A DNA stretch of 15,317 nucleotides from CAZWZG01 sp964638245 (GCA_964638245.1 CAZWZG010000073.1:1-15317), one strand, 5' to 3'. Shown: positions 1 through 7,566, counted from the stretch's first letter. Notes: generated from the letters alone by a model not told the origin. Numbers and translations: made by a program.

Positions 1-774
1 CAATCGCCTGAAAAAATCTCAGAGAAACAGGGCTATAGCGAGATCGAGCGAAATGCCCGGCACATCACCTTGCGTGAAATCGGGGGGCCGGGACAGGCGC
101 GACTGAAAGCGTCCTCTGTGCTTGTGGTCGGCGCGGGTGGTTTGGGGTCTGCTGCCCTGCAGGCGCTGGGCGCTGCTGGGGTCGGACGGATCGGCGTCAT
201 TGATGATGACATCGTGGAGGCGACCAATCTTCAGCGCCAGTCAATCCACACCGATGACCGCATTGGCATTCCGAAGGTATTTTCGGCCGAGGCCGCCCTG
301 AAGGCGCAAAACCCGTATCTGGACGTCCGCCCGTACAATCGCCGCATGACGCAGGACATCGCGCGCGACCTAGTGGCAGAGTACGACCTGGTCCTTGATG
401 GCACCGACGATCCCGAAACGCGTTATGTGGTCAACGCCGCGGCTGTGGCGACTGAAACTCCATTGATTTCGGCGGCGATCAGTCAGTGGGAAGGTCAGAT
501 CGGCGTGTTTGCCCCGTCTGAAAACGGCCCCTGTTATGCGTGCGTTTTTCCCAAAGCCCCAAAGGCCGGGCTTGCGCCAAGCTGTGCTGAGGCGGGCGTG
601 CTTGGGCCCTTGCCGGCCGTCTTTGGGGCGCTCATGGCTGCCGAAGCGGTGAAGTGGCTGTCGGGCGCGGGTGAGCCGCTGTTGGGGCGCCTCATGATCT
701 ATGACGCGCTTTATGCCGATAGCCGGATCATCAAAGCGGCGCGCCGACCCGATTGCGCGGTCTGTGGGCGTTAG
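1..774 (+). CDS. MoeB/ThiF/HesA-family E1-like adenylyltransferase (5' end outside window)
   Basis: ATP-dependent adenylyltransferase of the ThiF/MoeB fold, which activates the C-terminal glycine of a small ubiquitin-like sulfur carrier such as MoaD or ThiS. The reading frame is open from base 1, and the family motif NARHITLREIGGPGQ begins at about base 52, before any start codon, so the true start lies upstream; the TTG at 70 is internal. Visible motifs are the nucleotide-binding GAGGLGS, the NLQRQ segment with its catalytic arginine, DGTDD (the metal/ATP aspartate region), a CxxC pair at 532-543 and a second CxxC at 754-765 (together the usual zinc site), and SCAEAGVLGP carrying the ThiF-type cysteine. 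No rhodanese domain follows. The stop overlaps the stop of the minus-strand SH3 gene. MoeB-type is the best guess, because xanthine dehydrogenase needs molybdopterin, but ThiF or a specialised HesA-like role cannot be excluded. Confidence 0.88.
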   Translation, partial: QSPEKISEKQGYSEIERNARHITLREIGGPGQARLKASSVLVVGAGGLGSAALQALGAAGVGRIGVIDDDIVEATNLQRQSIHTDDRIGIPKVFSAEAALKAQNPYLDVRPYNRRMTQDIARDLVAEYDLVLDGTDDPETRYVVNAAAVATETPLISAAISQWEGQIGVFAPSENGPCYACVFPKAPKAGLAPSCAEAGVLGPLPAVFGALMAAEAVKWLSGAGEPLLGRLMIYDALYADSRIIKAARRPDCAVCGR

Positions 775-1268
775 TTGCGGATTTCACCCGGCAACAACCC
801 CCAAAGGTTCTCGCGCGGCGTCCAACCGGAATTTTTCCCCGCCGTGATACGGCACCAATCCGGGCTACAGGGACCAAGGCGCGCGACGACACCGGCTTCG
901 GCATAGGCGCGCACGGTGGCGTTGGGCTCTGGCTTCGTGCGCATCGGAGCAAGATCGGTTTCGACGATCACCGTGCGTTGGCCTGAAATTAGCGAATAGT
1001 GTACCCAACCGCCCAGACCATCTCTGTCCTCTACGCGCCGCCAGTTGTCGAATTCATCCGTCACCCGGAGCGGCATCCCGCGATGCTTGAACACCCAGTC
1101 AATGCGGTGTGCCATGGACGGTCCGCGCCGCACGTTGCCTTCGGGCGCCTTCAGGGACACGTAGCGGGGAATGGGCAGGTTGGTCACGCGCCCCTTGTCG
1201 GACGCCGGTACACTGGTGCCAACGACGCATAGAATTAACAGGGCCGAAAAAATCCGCCTGATCGACAT
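771..1268 (-). CDS. Exported SH3-domain protein (SH3_4/DUF1058-like)
   Basis: A 165-residue protein with an N-terminal signal peptide (basic MSIRR, then the hydrophobic run FSALLILCVVG, with probable cleavage near VPA-S around residue 23). It is therefore likely periplasmic. The mature part reads as bacterial SH3 material: a first unit with GNVRRGPS and WRRVEDRDGLGGWVH, and a second with TDLAPMRTKPEPNATVRA and a PCSPDWC cysteine pair that could form a disulfide. Such domains usually bind cell-wall peptides or other envelope proteins; the ligand here is unknown. The start at 1268 was chosen because GAGGTGAGC lies just upstream and the signal peptide begins there; the frame stays open further upstream but that part does not look coding. 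It is divergent from the 2-hydroxyacid dehydrogenase and ends overlapping the adenylyltransferase gene by 3 bases. Confidence 0.85.
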   Translation of the reverse strand: MSIRRIFSALLILCVVGTSVPASDKGRVTNLPIPRYVSLKAPEGNVRRGPSMAHRIDWVFKHRGMPLRVTDEFDNWRRVEDRDGLGGWVHYSLISGQRTVIVETDLAPMRTKPEPNATVRAYAEAGVVARLGPCSPDWCRITAGKNSGWTPRENLWGLLPGEIRN

Positions 1269-1276
1269 GCTCACCT

Positions 1277-1338
1277 CATTGTCCTGCCTCTTGTCGGCTT
1301 GTGCCGGGGCGGGTTCCTTGCCACTTTGCAGGACAATG
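1277..1338. promoter_or_regulatory. Perfect 11-bp inverted repeat in divergent control region
   Basis: CATTGTCCTGC at 1277-1287 is the exact reverse complement of GCAGGACAATG at 1328-1338, with 40 bases between the arms. Both arms sit in the 99-bp space between the divergent SH3 and 2-hydroxyacid dehydrogenase genes, so each gene has the same 11-mer, in the same orientation, in front of its start codon (8 bases from the SH3 ATG, 29 bases from the dehydrogenase ATG). It could be a paired operator, matching promoter parts, or an RNA stem. I found no convincing -35 box for either arm, so the function is inferred from position and symmetry only. Confidence 0.6.
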
Positions 1339-1367
1339 CCGCCAAGGAAAAGACCGGAGGTCCATTC

Positions 1368-2354
1368 ATGCCCGCCAACCGCCTGACTGTGGTCGTGACG
1401 CGACGGTTGCCTGAACCGGTCGAAACGCGCCTGAAAGAGCTTTTTGATGTCGAGCTGAACACCGAAGATTGTCCAATGACCAAGGACGAGTTGCGCGCAG
1501 CGATGCAACGGGCGGATGTACTGGTCCCAGCGATCACGGACGAAATAGATGCGGGCCTGATCGGACAGGCGGGCGAGCGCCTAAAGCTGATCGCGAATTA
1601 TGGAGCAGGGGTCGATCACATTGATGTCGCGACTGCGCGCCAAAGGGGCATTCACGTCTCGAACACGCCGGGTGTCGTGACAGACGACACCGCCGACATG
1701 GTCTTTGCGCTTATGCTGGCTGTGACGCGCCGGATTCCGGAAGGGCTTGCTTTGATGCAATCGGGCGATTGGGATGGCTGGTCGCCGATGGCCAATCTCG
1801 GTGGCCGACTGGCAGGGCGCCGTCTGGGTATTTTGGGGATGGGCCGCATTGGCCAGGCCGTTGCGCGCCGCGCAAGCGCCTTTGGTATGCAAATTCACTA
1901 CCATAACCGCCGCCGTCTTCATCGCGACATCGAAGCCGATCTCGAGGCGACCTACTGGGAAAGCCTCGACCAGATGCTCAGCCGGATGGATGTTCTGTCG
2001 GTCAACTGCCCGCACACGCCGTCCACGTTTCATTTGATCAATGCACGACGTCTGAAGTTGATGAAACCGAGCGCGGTTATCGTGAACACATCGCGCGGCG
2101 AAGTGGTCGATGAAAACGCCTTAACGCGTCACCTGCGCGCAGGCGAAATTGCCGGAGCCGGGCTGGACGTGTTTGAACGTGGCGCTGACATCAACCCGCG
2201 CTTGCGCGAGTTGAAGAACGTCGTCTTGCTGCCCCACATGGGCTCCGCGACAGTCGAAGGACGCATTGAGATGGGCGAGAAGGTGATCGTGAACATCAAG
2301 ACCTTCGAAGACGGCCACCGCCCACCGGATCTGGTTGTGCCATCGATGCTCTGA
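1368..2354 (+). CDS. D-isomer-specific 2-hydroxyacid dehydrogenase, probable glyoxylate/hydroxypyruvate reductase
   Basis: A 328-residue cytoplasmic oxidoreductase that probably reduces glyoxylate to glycolate and/or hydroxypyruvate to D-glycerate. The catalytic domain flanks a Rossmann domain with GILGMGRIGQA (GxGxxG at residues 157-162). The segment after it reads YHNRRR instead of ending in an acidic residue, which suggests NADPH preference. NTSRGEVVDE supplies catalytic Arg243 and LLPHMGSAT supplies His290. The usual Glu of the xEP motif after GLDVFE is not where expected (ERGADINP here). The ATG at 1368 was chosen because GGAGG at 1356-1360 sits 7 bases upstream; the 23 codons of open frame before it overlap the divergent promoter region. 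Glyoxylate or C2 metabolism is consistent with other C1/glycine genes nearby, but the substrate is inferred from family resemblance. Confidence 0.9.
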   Translation: MPANRLTVVVTRRLPEPVETRLKELFDVELNTEDCPMTKDELRAAMQRADVLVPAITDEIDAGLIGQAGERLKLIANYGAGVDHIDVATARQRGIHVSNTPGVVTDDTADMVFALMLAVTRRIPEGLALMQSGDWDGWSPMANLGGRLAGRRLGILGMGRIGQAVARRASAFGMQIHYHNRRRLHRDIEADLEATYWESLDQMLSRMDVLSVNCPHTPSTFHLINARRLKLMKPSAVIVNTSRGEVVDENALTRHLRAGEIAGAGLDVFERGADINPRLRELKNVVLLPHMGSATVEGRIEMGEKVIVNIKTFEDGHRPPDLVVPSML

Positions 2355-2375
2355 CAAAGCAGAAATTGGGTCGGA

Positions 2376-2420
2376 GCCTGTTGAACAACTGAGGCCAATC
2401 ATCGGTTTTTCGGTTTTTCT
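2376..2420 (+). terminator. Possible weak terminator after the 2-hydroxyacid dehydrogenase
   Basis: GCCTGTT (2376-2382) can pair with AAC (2387-2389) and AGGC (2392-2395) with a small TG bulge, followed about 10 bases later by two T-runs in the tandem octamer CGGTTTTT (2403-2410 and 2411-2418). The stem is imperfect and the T-run is not adjacent, so this is a low-confidence call. It lies at the left edge of the low-GC stretch. Confidence 0.25.
2403..2418. repeat. Tandem octamer CGGTTTTT x2
   Basis: Two exact head-to-tail copies of CGGTTTTT, followed by more pyrimidine-rich sequence. They lie in the 182-bp intergenic space before the COG4091-like gene. The repeat marks the point where composition turns AT-rich and may simply be part of a terminator tail. 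Confidence 0.5.
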
Positions 2421-2536
2421 TTTCGAAACGTCCATCAGTGGCGAACTAAATTCATCATTTTTTTGAAACAACTTGCCCCGCGACCCTGCGCTGTAGAACC
2501 TCGACTTCTGTTGTTCTTTGGTCAGTGGAATGTGTT

Positions 2537-3904
2537 ATGGAAGCCGCTCTTGTTCGTCGTCTCCTCAAGGATCGTAGTAGGCCCGTTCGTGTGGGCCTTG
2601 TTGGGCTCGGAGCCATGGGACGCGGTATTCTTTACCAGACGATACTGACACCGGGTGTTGAATGCGTTGCGATTTGCGACAGCAATCCGGAGGTTATGCG
2701 GGATTGTGCACGCTCATTCAGAATTGAGCATGAAGCCGTGTCCTCGATTAGGCAGGCATCCACAACCATCAGGAACGGAAAGACTGCACTCACGACTGAT
2801 GGATTACTGGTTGCACAGTGCCCTGACGTTGACATTCTGGTTGAAGCGACGAGCGCCATTGAAGATGGCGCGCGATTTGTTGTGACGGCCATCGAAAACG
2901 GCAAACACGTGGTTTTGATGAATGCCGAGATCGATCTTTTCTTTGGTCCGTATTTCCTTGAACTCGCCCAGCAGAACAACGTTCGTGTCACGAGTTGCGA
3001 TGGCGATCAGCATGGCGTGCTAAAACGTGTCATCGATGACATGTCGCTATGGGGCTTTGAGCCTGTCATGGCGGGCAACATTAAGGGCTATCTTGATCGC
3101 TACGCGGATCCAGAAATGATCAAGCCGGAAGCTGACAAGCGGCGGCTCGACTATAAAATGTGCACTGCATACACGGATGGGTCCAAGCTTTCCATCGAGA
3201 TGGCCATACTCGCAAACGCGCTCGACATGGAAACGTTAGAACCAGGCATGACCGGTCCGCGCGTTGCAGATGTCACAGAGGTTCTTGGGGCGTTTGACTT
3301 TAGTGCAATTCTAGACCGCATGCGAAACGGTGGAAAGCCGGTTGTGGACTACATTCTGGGCGCTCAACCTGGCGGTGGTGTCTATGCCGTAGGGTATCAC
3401 GAGGACGAATTCCAGTCATTCATGATGGACTACTACAAGATGGGGCCAGGCCCGTTCTATCTCTTCTATCGTCCCTATCACCTTTGCCACGTTGAAAGCC
3501 TCGCTTCGATCGTTGGCCCTGTGGTTCTTGGTGAGAGCCTCCTCGAACCGACGTACGGGTTCAAAACGAACACCTTCAGCTATGGCAAACGGGATCTGAA
3601 AGCAGGCGAGACGCTTGACGGTATCGGAGGACACGCCTGTTACGGGTTGATCGAAAACGTCTCGGAGAATTCCCACAATGGCTTGCCGTTGGGGCTTGCT
3701 GAGCACGTCGAACTCATTCGCAAAGTCGAAAAGGACCAGGCGATCCAACTCGATGACATAGTTGTTCCAGACCGTTTCGATTTCGACCTCTTTGAAAGAG
3801 CTATTGCTGCTTCTGCCCGCCTTCAGGCAATCGGCGCGCAACCTGAACCCTCTTCAACCGAAGAACAGCGGCAACTACTCAGAGCTAGCTTTGTCGTAGA
3901 GTAG
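2537..3904 (+). CDS. COG4091-type NAD(P)-dependent oxidoreductase with C-terminal SAF-like region (homoserine dehydrogenase-like / DRL-like)
   Basis: A 455-residue cytoplasmic oxidoreductase. An N-terminal Rossmann domain opens with VRVGLVGLGAMGRG (GxGxxG at residues 23-28), followed by the homoserine-dehydrogenase-like signature DILVEATSAIEDGA and HVVLMNAEID. The C-terminal part has SAF-type stretches, KRDLKAGETLDGIGG and KDQAIQLDDIVVP. This is the family often labelled 'predicted homoserine dehydrogenase with SAF domain'. One studied member, Brucella DRL, makes methylerythritol phosphate from deoxyxylulose phosphate, but most members have no assigned substrate. ATG at 2537 is preferred: the in-frame GTG at 2525 has no ribosome site, while GTGGAA lies 7 bases before the ATG. 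Only 6 bases separate its stop from the glycosyltransferase, so the two are probably co-transcribed and may act on the same sugar or polyol. Its G+C (about 50-58% in hand-counted lines) is below that of its neighbours, suggesting transfer. Confidence 0.8.
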   Translation: MEAALVRRLLKDRSRPVRVGLVGLGAMGRGILYQTILTPGVECVAICDSNPEVMRDCARSFRIEHEAVSSIRQASTTIRNGKTALTTDGLLVAQCPDVDILVEATSAIEDGARFVVTAIENGKHVVLMNAEIDLFFGPYFLELAQQNNVRVTSCDGDQHGVLKRVIDDMSLWGFEPVMAGNIKGYLDRYADPEMIKPEADKRRLDYKMCTAYTDGSKLSIEMAILANALDMETLEPGMTGPRVADVTEVLGAFDFSAILDRMRNGGKPVVDYILGAQPGGGVYAVGYHEDEFQSFMMDYYKMGPGPFYLFYRPYHLCHVESLASIVGPVVLGESLLEPTYGFKTNTFSYGKRDLKAGETLDGIGGHACYGLIENVSENSHNGLPLGLAEHVELIRKVEKDQAIQLDDIVVPDRFDFDLFERAIAASARLQAIGAQPEPSSTEEQRQLLRASFVVE

Positions 3905-3910
3905 ATCGCG

Positions 3911-4939
3911 ATGAAAAGCCCTTCGAACAGTTCTTCGGTTAGTCTCATTCTGACTGCCTTTCGCCAACGCGACTATGTGTACGAAGCGGTTCAATCGGTT
4001 TTGGACCAGAGCGTTGAAGACGTTGATGTCGTACTATCGGATGACGCATCTCAAGATGGCACATTCGCCGAGATGCAAAGAGCGGTTCGCGACTACGGGG
4101 GAGCAAAAAGCGTTACGCTAATTGAGCAACCTCAAAACTTGGGCGCGGACCATCTAATGGCGTGCATAGAACAAGCCAAAGGCGATATCTTTGTGTTTTT
4201 TCACGGCGACGATGTTTCAAAGCCCGACCGAGCAAAAAATTCCGTCGAAGCAATGAAGCGCACGGGAGCCACTTTAGTGGCTGTAGGCGGCACCTTGATT
4301 GACGAAGAAGGTTTGCGTAAGCGACCGCTGTTTGAAGTGCAGAATGATGAGCGCTGGCGCGATCCAGCTAGTTCATTCGAAGCGACCACCCACATGTTTC
4401 ATGGGGCGTGCTTTACTGTGGCCCGGGAACTTTTCGATTGTTTTCCCCGTTTTGGTCGGGCGCAAGGCTGGGGTTGGACTGATGTCGTCTTCCCTTTCCG
4501 CGCGGGGCTACTGGGTGGTGCGTATTTCCTCGATCAGGACCTCGTTGGTGTGAGGGCGTTATCGACAAGTCTGGGAAATGACCGATCTGATTGGAGCGCT
4601 GCTGCAGCGTCGCATCGGCAAATGAACCTTTCGCATCTGCTCGCCTTGCGAGTTGCACTCTACAAGGACTTTCAAGCCCATCGCGAGCGAGTGGATTTTT
4701 CGCCGGAACTCGAAGCAATAGACGTCAAGCTGCGTGAAATCCTGCTCGCGAAATTATCTGATTGGTCAGTGTCACACATTGAACTTATGGCGGCTGGCTT
4801 CAGACCGTCTTGGTTGGACCGAAAAACGATCCATGAGCGACTTAAGGACCAGCCATCGCGACTGCTTCGGAACAAACGAACAAGGCGAACCCTAATAGAG
4901 AAAGTCGCCGCAAGGCTGAGGCGGGCTGACCTAATCTGA
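3911..4939 (+). CDS. Glycosyltransferase family 2
   Basis: A 342-residue GT-A fold enzyme predicted to transfer a sugar (or sugar-like group) from a nucleotide donor. It begins with the typical strand-helix VSLILTAFRQRDYVYEAVQS, then VVLSDDASQDGT (donor-binding aspartates 44-45) and NLGADHLMACIEQAKGD. FFHGDD (Asp100-Asp101) is the metal-binding DxD equivalent, and GWGWTDVVFPFRAG around residues 186-199 occupies the place of the ED-type acceptor motif. The C-terminal third is basic and helical with no clear membrane span, so the enzyme is cytoplasmic or membrane-peripheral. It starts 6 bases after the COG4091-like gene, with only a weak purine-rich ribosome site. It shares the low G+C of that gene and uses TTA and CTA leucine codons repeatedly. 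The acceptor (polysaccharide, protein or lipid) cannot be told from sequence. Confidence 0.88.
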   Translation: MKSPSNSSSVSLILTAFRQRDYVYEAVQSVLDQSVEDVDVVLSDDASQDGTFAEMQRAVRDYGGAKSVTLIEQPQNLGADHLMACIEQAKGDIFVFFHGDDVSKPDRAKNSVEAMKRTGATLVAVGGTLIDEEGLRKRPLFEVQNDERWRDPASSFEATTHMFHGACFTVARELFDCFPRFGRAQGWGWTDVVFPFRAGLLGGAYFLDQDLVGVRALSTSLGNDRSDWSAAAASHRQMNLSHLLALRVALYKDFQAHRERVDFSPELEAIDVKLREILLAKLSDWSVSHIELMAAGFRPSWLDRKTIHERLKDQPSRLLRNKRTRRTLIEKVAARLRRADLI

Positions 4940-5007
4940 AGTGCGTCATTGTTGACGAGCAGTATGTCGCATTCCCATCAAGAAGCGTCGGGTGTCCGGG
5001 ACCCGGT

Positions 5008-5037
5008 TTGACGGGTTTGAGACAATCCTCGTACGGT
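5008..5037 (+). promoter_or_regulatory. Candidate sigma70-type promoter for the dimethylglycine-dehydrogenase-like gene
   Basis: TTGACG (5008-5013) matches the -35 consensus in five of six bases, and TACGGT at 5032-5037 sits 18 bases downstream as a poor -10. The predicted transcript start would fall about 15 bases before the start codon, leaving just room for the ribosome site. This is based only on visual consensus matching. Confidence 0.25.
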
Positions 5038-5044
5038 AGGGCCC

Positions 5045-5050
5045 GGGAGG
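5045..5050 (+). promoter_or_regulatory. Ribosome binding site that fixes a GTG start
   Basis: GGGAGG lies 8 bases before the GTG at 5059 and is the reason that codon is taken as the start. The ATG at 5051 is in another frame and meets TGA after three codons. Confidence 0.75.
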
Positions 5051-5058
5051 ATGTTTGA

Positions 5059-7557
5059 GTGAAAACCCATGTCAAAGCGTTGATCGTCGGCGGCGGGGCA
5101 GTCGGCACGTCGATTGCCTATCATCTGGCCAAGGCGGGCTGGGCGGATGTCATGCTTTTGGAGCGGGACGAGCTGACGTCGGGGTCGACATGGCACGCTG
5201 CTGGTCTGCTCCCCTATTTCAACATGAGCTATGCGACCACGCATATCCATGACTACTCGATCAAGTTCTACAAGACACTGGAAGAAGAGACGGGCCTGAA
5301 CCCGGGATTTTTCGTCGTCGGCAACCTGCGCATGGCGCAGAGCCAGGCGCGGATGGACGAGTATCAGCTTTATGCCTCGACCGCCGAAACCTGCGGGGTT
5401 CCCTATGAATGGATGTCGCCCTCCGACATCAAGGACCGCTGGCCACTGGTGCGCACCGAGGATCTGATTGGCGCAATCTATCACCCAACGGACGGCTACA
5501 TTAACCCCGCTGATGTGACGCAAGCCATGGCCAAAGGCGCTCGTGCGCGCGGCGTTGAAATCGAGCGGCGCTGGCAGGTCGACAGCTACACCTGGACCGG
5601 CGATTACTGGGATGTGGTGGCGACCAAGATGGTCGAAAAGGGCGGCAACCTTGTTGCGTCCGACGAACAGATCACGATCCGTGCCGAACATGTCGTGACC
5701 GCCACGGGCAACCATTCCCAACGCACTGCACAGCTTCTCGGCATCAAGATCCCGGCCATTCCGGTTGAGCATCAATACATCGTCACCGAACCCGACCCTG
5801 CACTGGTCGCATGGCGCGAAAACAACCCCGAGCATCCGGTCCTGCGCGACGCGGATGCGAAGTGGTACGTGCGCGAGGAACGCGGCGGCTGGATCCTTGG
5901 CCCTTACGAGGAAAACGCCCCCGCGCGGTTCGAATACGGTTGCCCCGACAGCTTCCGCGCCGACCTCTTCCCGCTCGATTTGGAGCGGATCGAAGAAGAA
6001 TACATGTCCTTCATCCACCGAATCCCGTCCTCGGAAGAGGTCGGGCTGAAGGACGATTATAACGGCCCGATCTGCTACACGCCCGACGGCAACCCGCTCC
6101 TCGGTCCGGCTCCGGGCTTGCGAAACATGTGGTTGGCGGAAGGCTTTTCTTTCGGGATCACGGCGGCGGGCGGCACTGGCCACTACCTTGCCCAACTGAT
6201 GGTCGAAGGCGAGGCCGAGATCGACATGGCCAGCCTTGATCCCAAGCGCTACGGCCCGTGGATGACCACCGAATACGCGATGAAGAAGAACGAGGAATGC
6301 TATTCCCACGTCTACGTGCTTCATCACCCCGACGAAGAACGCGAGGCGTGTCGTCCTTTGCGGACAGCGCCCGCATACGACCGCCAGAAGGCGCTGGGCG
6401 CGCAGTTCGGGCAAGTGAACGGATGGGAGCGCCCGAATTACTACGGCCCGCTCGATGCGCCCGACAGCTTCGATCACGACGCCCGGTCTTTCCGGCGCGG
6501 CGGCTGGTGGGAGTATGCCAAGGCAGAGGCCGAAGCGATCCGTACCGGCGCTGGCCTGATCGATGCCACGGCCTTTGCAAAGCATCGCCTGACCGGGCCG
6601 GGCGCCACCGCCTTCCTCGACTGGTTCACGACGAACAAGCTGCCGCGCGTGGGGCGCATCAACCTGACCTACGCCCTTACAAGCGCTGGCACGACCCGTA
6701 CCGAATACACTATCGTGCGCGAGGCCGAGAACGACTACTACCTCGTCTCCGCCGGAGCGTGGCACGCCTATGACGAGGACTTCCTGTACAAGGCCATCGA
6801 GGACAAAGAGGCCGAATTCGGCCGCGTCAACGAAGAAGACGTCACAACGCAATGGGGCGTTTTTGCGATTGCGGGTCCAAAATCACGGGACATCCTCAAG
6901 GAACTCATCCGCGATCCTGATCCTGAAACGGCCCTGTCCAACAAGCGCTTCCCTTGGCTGTCGATGCGCAACATCGAACTGGGCATGTGCCCGGTCAAGG
7001 CGATCCGCGTGGCCTATACGGGCGAGCTTGGCTGGGAACTCCACCATCCTATCGAGATGCAGAACTATCTCTGGGATCAGTTGATGGCGGCGGGCGCAAA
7101 GCACGGGCTGAAGCCCGTGGGCGCGCGCGCGCAGAACTGGCTGCGTCAGGAAAAGAGCTATCGGGCGTTTGGCACCGAACTTGGCCGCGATGCGACACCG
7201 CTTGAAGCCGGGCTCGACCGGTTTGTCGATCTTGAGAAAGAATTCCACGGCAAGTCAAAAATGGTCGAAACCGGCATCCGCTCGAAATGCGTGACACTTT
7301 TGATCGACGGTCCTGAAGACGCCGACCCCTGGGGTCGTGAAGTGCTTTATGCCGGCGACACACGCGTTGGCCGTCTGACCTCGGGCGGCTATTCCGTGCA
7401 CTTCGGCAAATCTATCGGGATGGGCTACGTGACACTCGAGCACGCCAAACCGGGAACGGTTTTGCAGGTCAAAATGCAGGACAAGCTCTGGACGGCAATT
7501 GTGACCGAAGACAGCCCCTATGATCCTACGAATGCTGTGATCCGCGTTGACGGTTGA
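5059..7557 (+). CDS. FAD-dependent dimethylglycine/sarcosine-dehydrogenase-like oxidoreductase with GcvT domain
   Basis: An 832-residue two-part enzyme that should oxidatively demethylate an N-methyl amine and pass the one-carbon unit to tetrahydrofolate. Residues about 5-380 are the DAO-type FAD domain: GGGAVGTSIAYHL (dinucleotide binding) and SGSTWHAAGLL, whose His46 corresponds to the covalent FAD-histidine of dimethylglycine dehydrogenase. A short FAO_M-like linker follows (about 385-440). Then comes the GcvT folate-binding domain (about 440-725; AYTGELGWELHHP, KPVGARAQNWLRQEKSYRAFG) and the GcvT C-terminal barrel (GDTRVGRLTSGGYS, KSIGMGYV). Length fits the mammalian/bacterial DMGDH family. 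Its G+C and codon use are high again, unlike the two genes before it. Dimethylglycine, sarcosine or another methylamine is possible; roseobacters carry several paralogues, so the substrate is not assignable. Confidence 0.9.
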   Translation: MKTHVKALIVGGGAVGTSIAYHLAKAGWADVMLLERDELTSGSTWHAAGLLPYFNMSYATTHIHDYSIKFYKTLEEETGLNPGFFVVGNLRMAQSQARMDEYQLYASTAETCGVPYEWMSPSDIKDRWPLVRTEDLIGAIYHPTDGYINPADVTQAMAKGARARGVEIERRWQVDSYTWTGDYWDVVATKMVEKGGNLVASDEQITIRAEHVVTATGNHSQRTAQLLGIKIPAIPVEHQYIVTEPDPALVAWRENNPEHPVLRDADAKWYVREERGGWILGPYEENAPARFEYGCPDSFRADLFPLDLERIEEEYMSFIHRIPSSEEVGLKDDYNGPICYTPDGNPLLGPAPGLRNMWLAEGFSFGITAAGGTGHYLAQLMVEGEAEIDMASLDPKRYGPWMTTEYAMKKNEECYSHVYVLHHPDEEREACRPLRTAPAYDRQKALGAQFGQVNGWERPNYYGPLDAPDSFDHDARSFRRGGWWEYAKAEAEAIRTGAGLIDATAFAKHRLTGPGATAFLDWFTTNKLPRVGRINLTYALTSAGTTRTEYTIVREAENDYYLVSAGAWHAYDEDFLYKAIEDKEAEFGRVNEEDVTTQWGVFAIAGPKSRDILKELIRDPDPETALSNKRFPWLSMRNIELGMCPVKAIRVAYTGELGWELHHPIEMQNYLWDQLMAAGAKHGLKPVGARAQNWLRQEKSYRAFGTELGRDATPLEAGLDRFVDLEKEFHGKSKMVETGIRSKCVTLLIDGPEDADPWGREVLYAGDTRVGRLTSGGYSVHFGKSIGMGYVTLEHAKPGTVLQVKMQDKLWTAIVTEDSPYDPTNAVIRVDG

Positions 7558-7566
7558 ACCTCCATT

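Noticed and set aside
70..774. Start of the adenylyltransferase gene at TTG 70
   Set aside because: The frame is open to base 1, and the conserved RNARHITLREIGGPG motif begins before this codon, so the true start lies outside the window.
4952..4980. TTGACG at 4952 as a promoter -35 box
   Set aside because: No acceptable -10 sequence lies 16-18 bases downstream.
5051..5062. Three-codon ORF (ATG TTT GAG TGA) overlapping the GTG start, as a possible leader peptide
   Set aside because: Its ATG directly abuts GGGAGG with no spacing, while the GTG at 5059 has ideal spacing; it is probably chance.
4978..6852. Long open frame (624 codons) on the minus strand opposite the DMGDH-like gene
   Set aside because: It is a shadow of the high-GC plus-strand gene: no family resemblance, composition typical of an antisense frame, and the plus strand matches a full known family.
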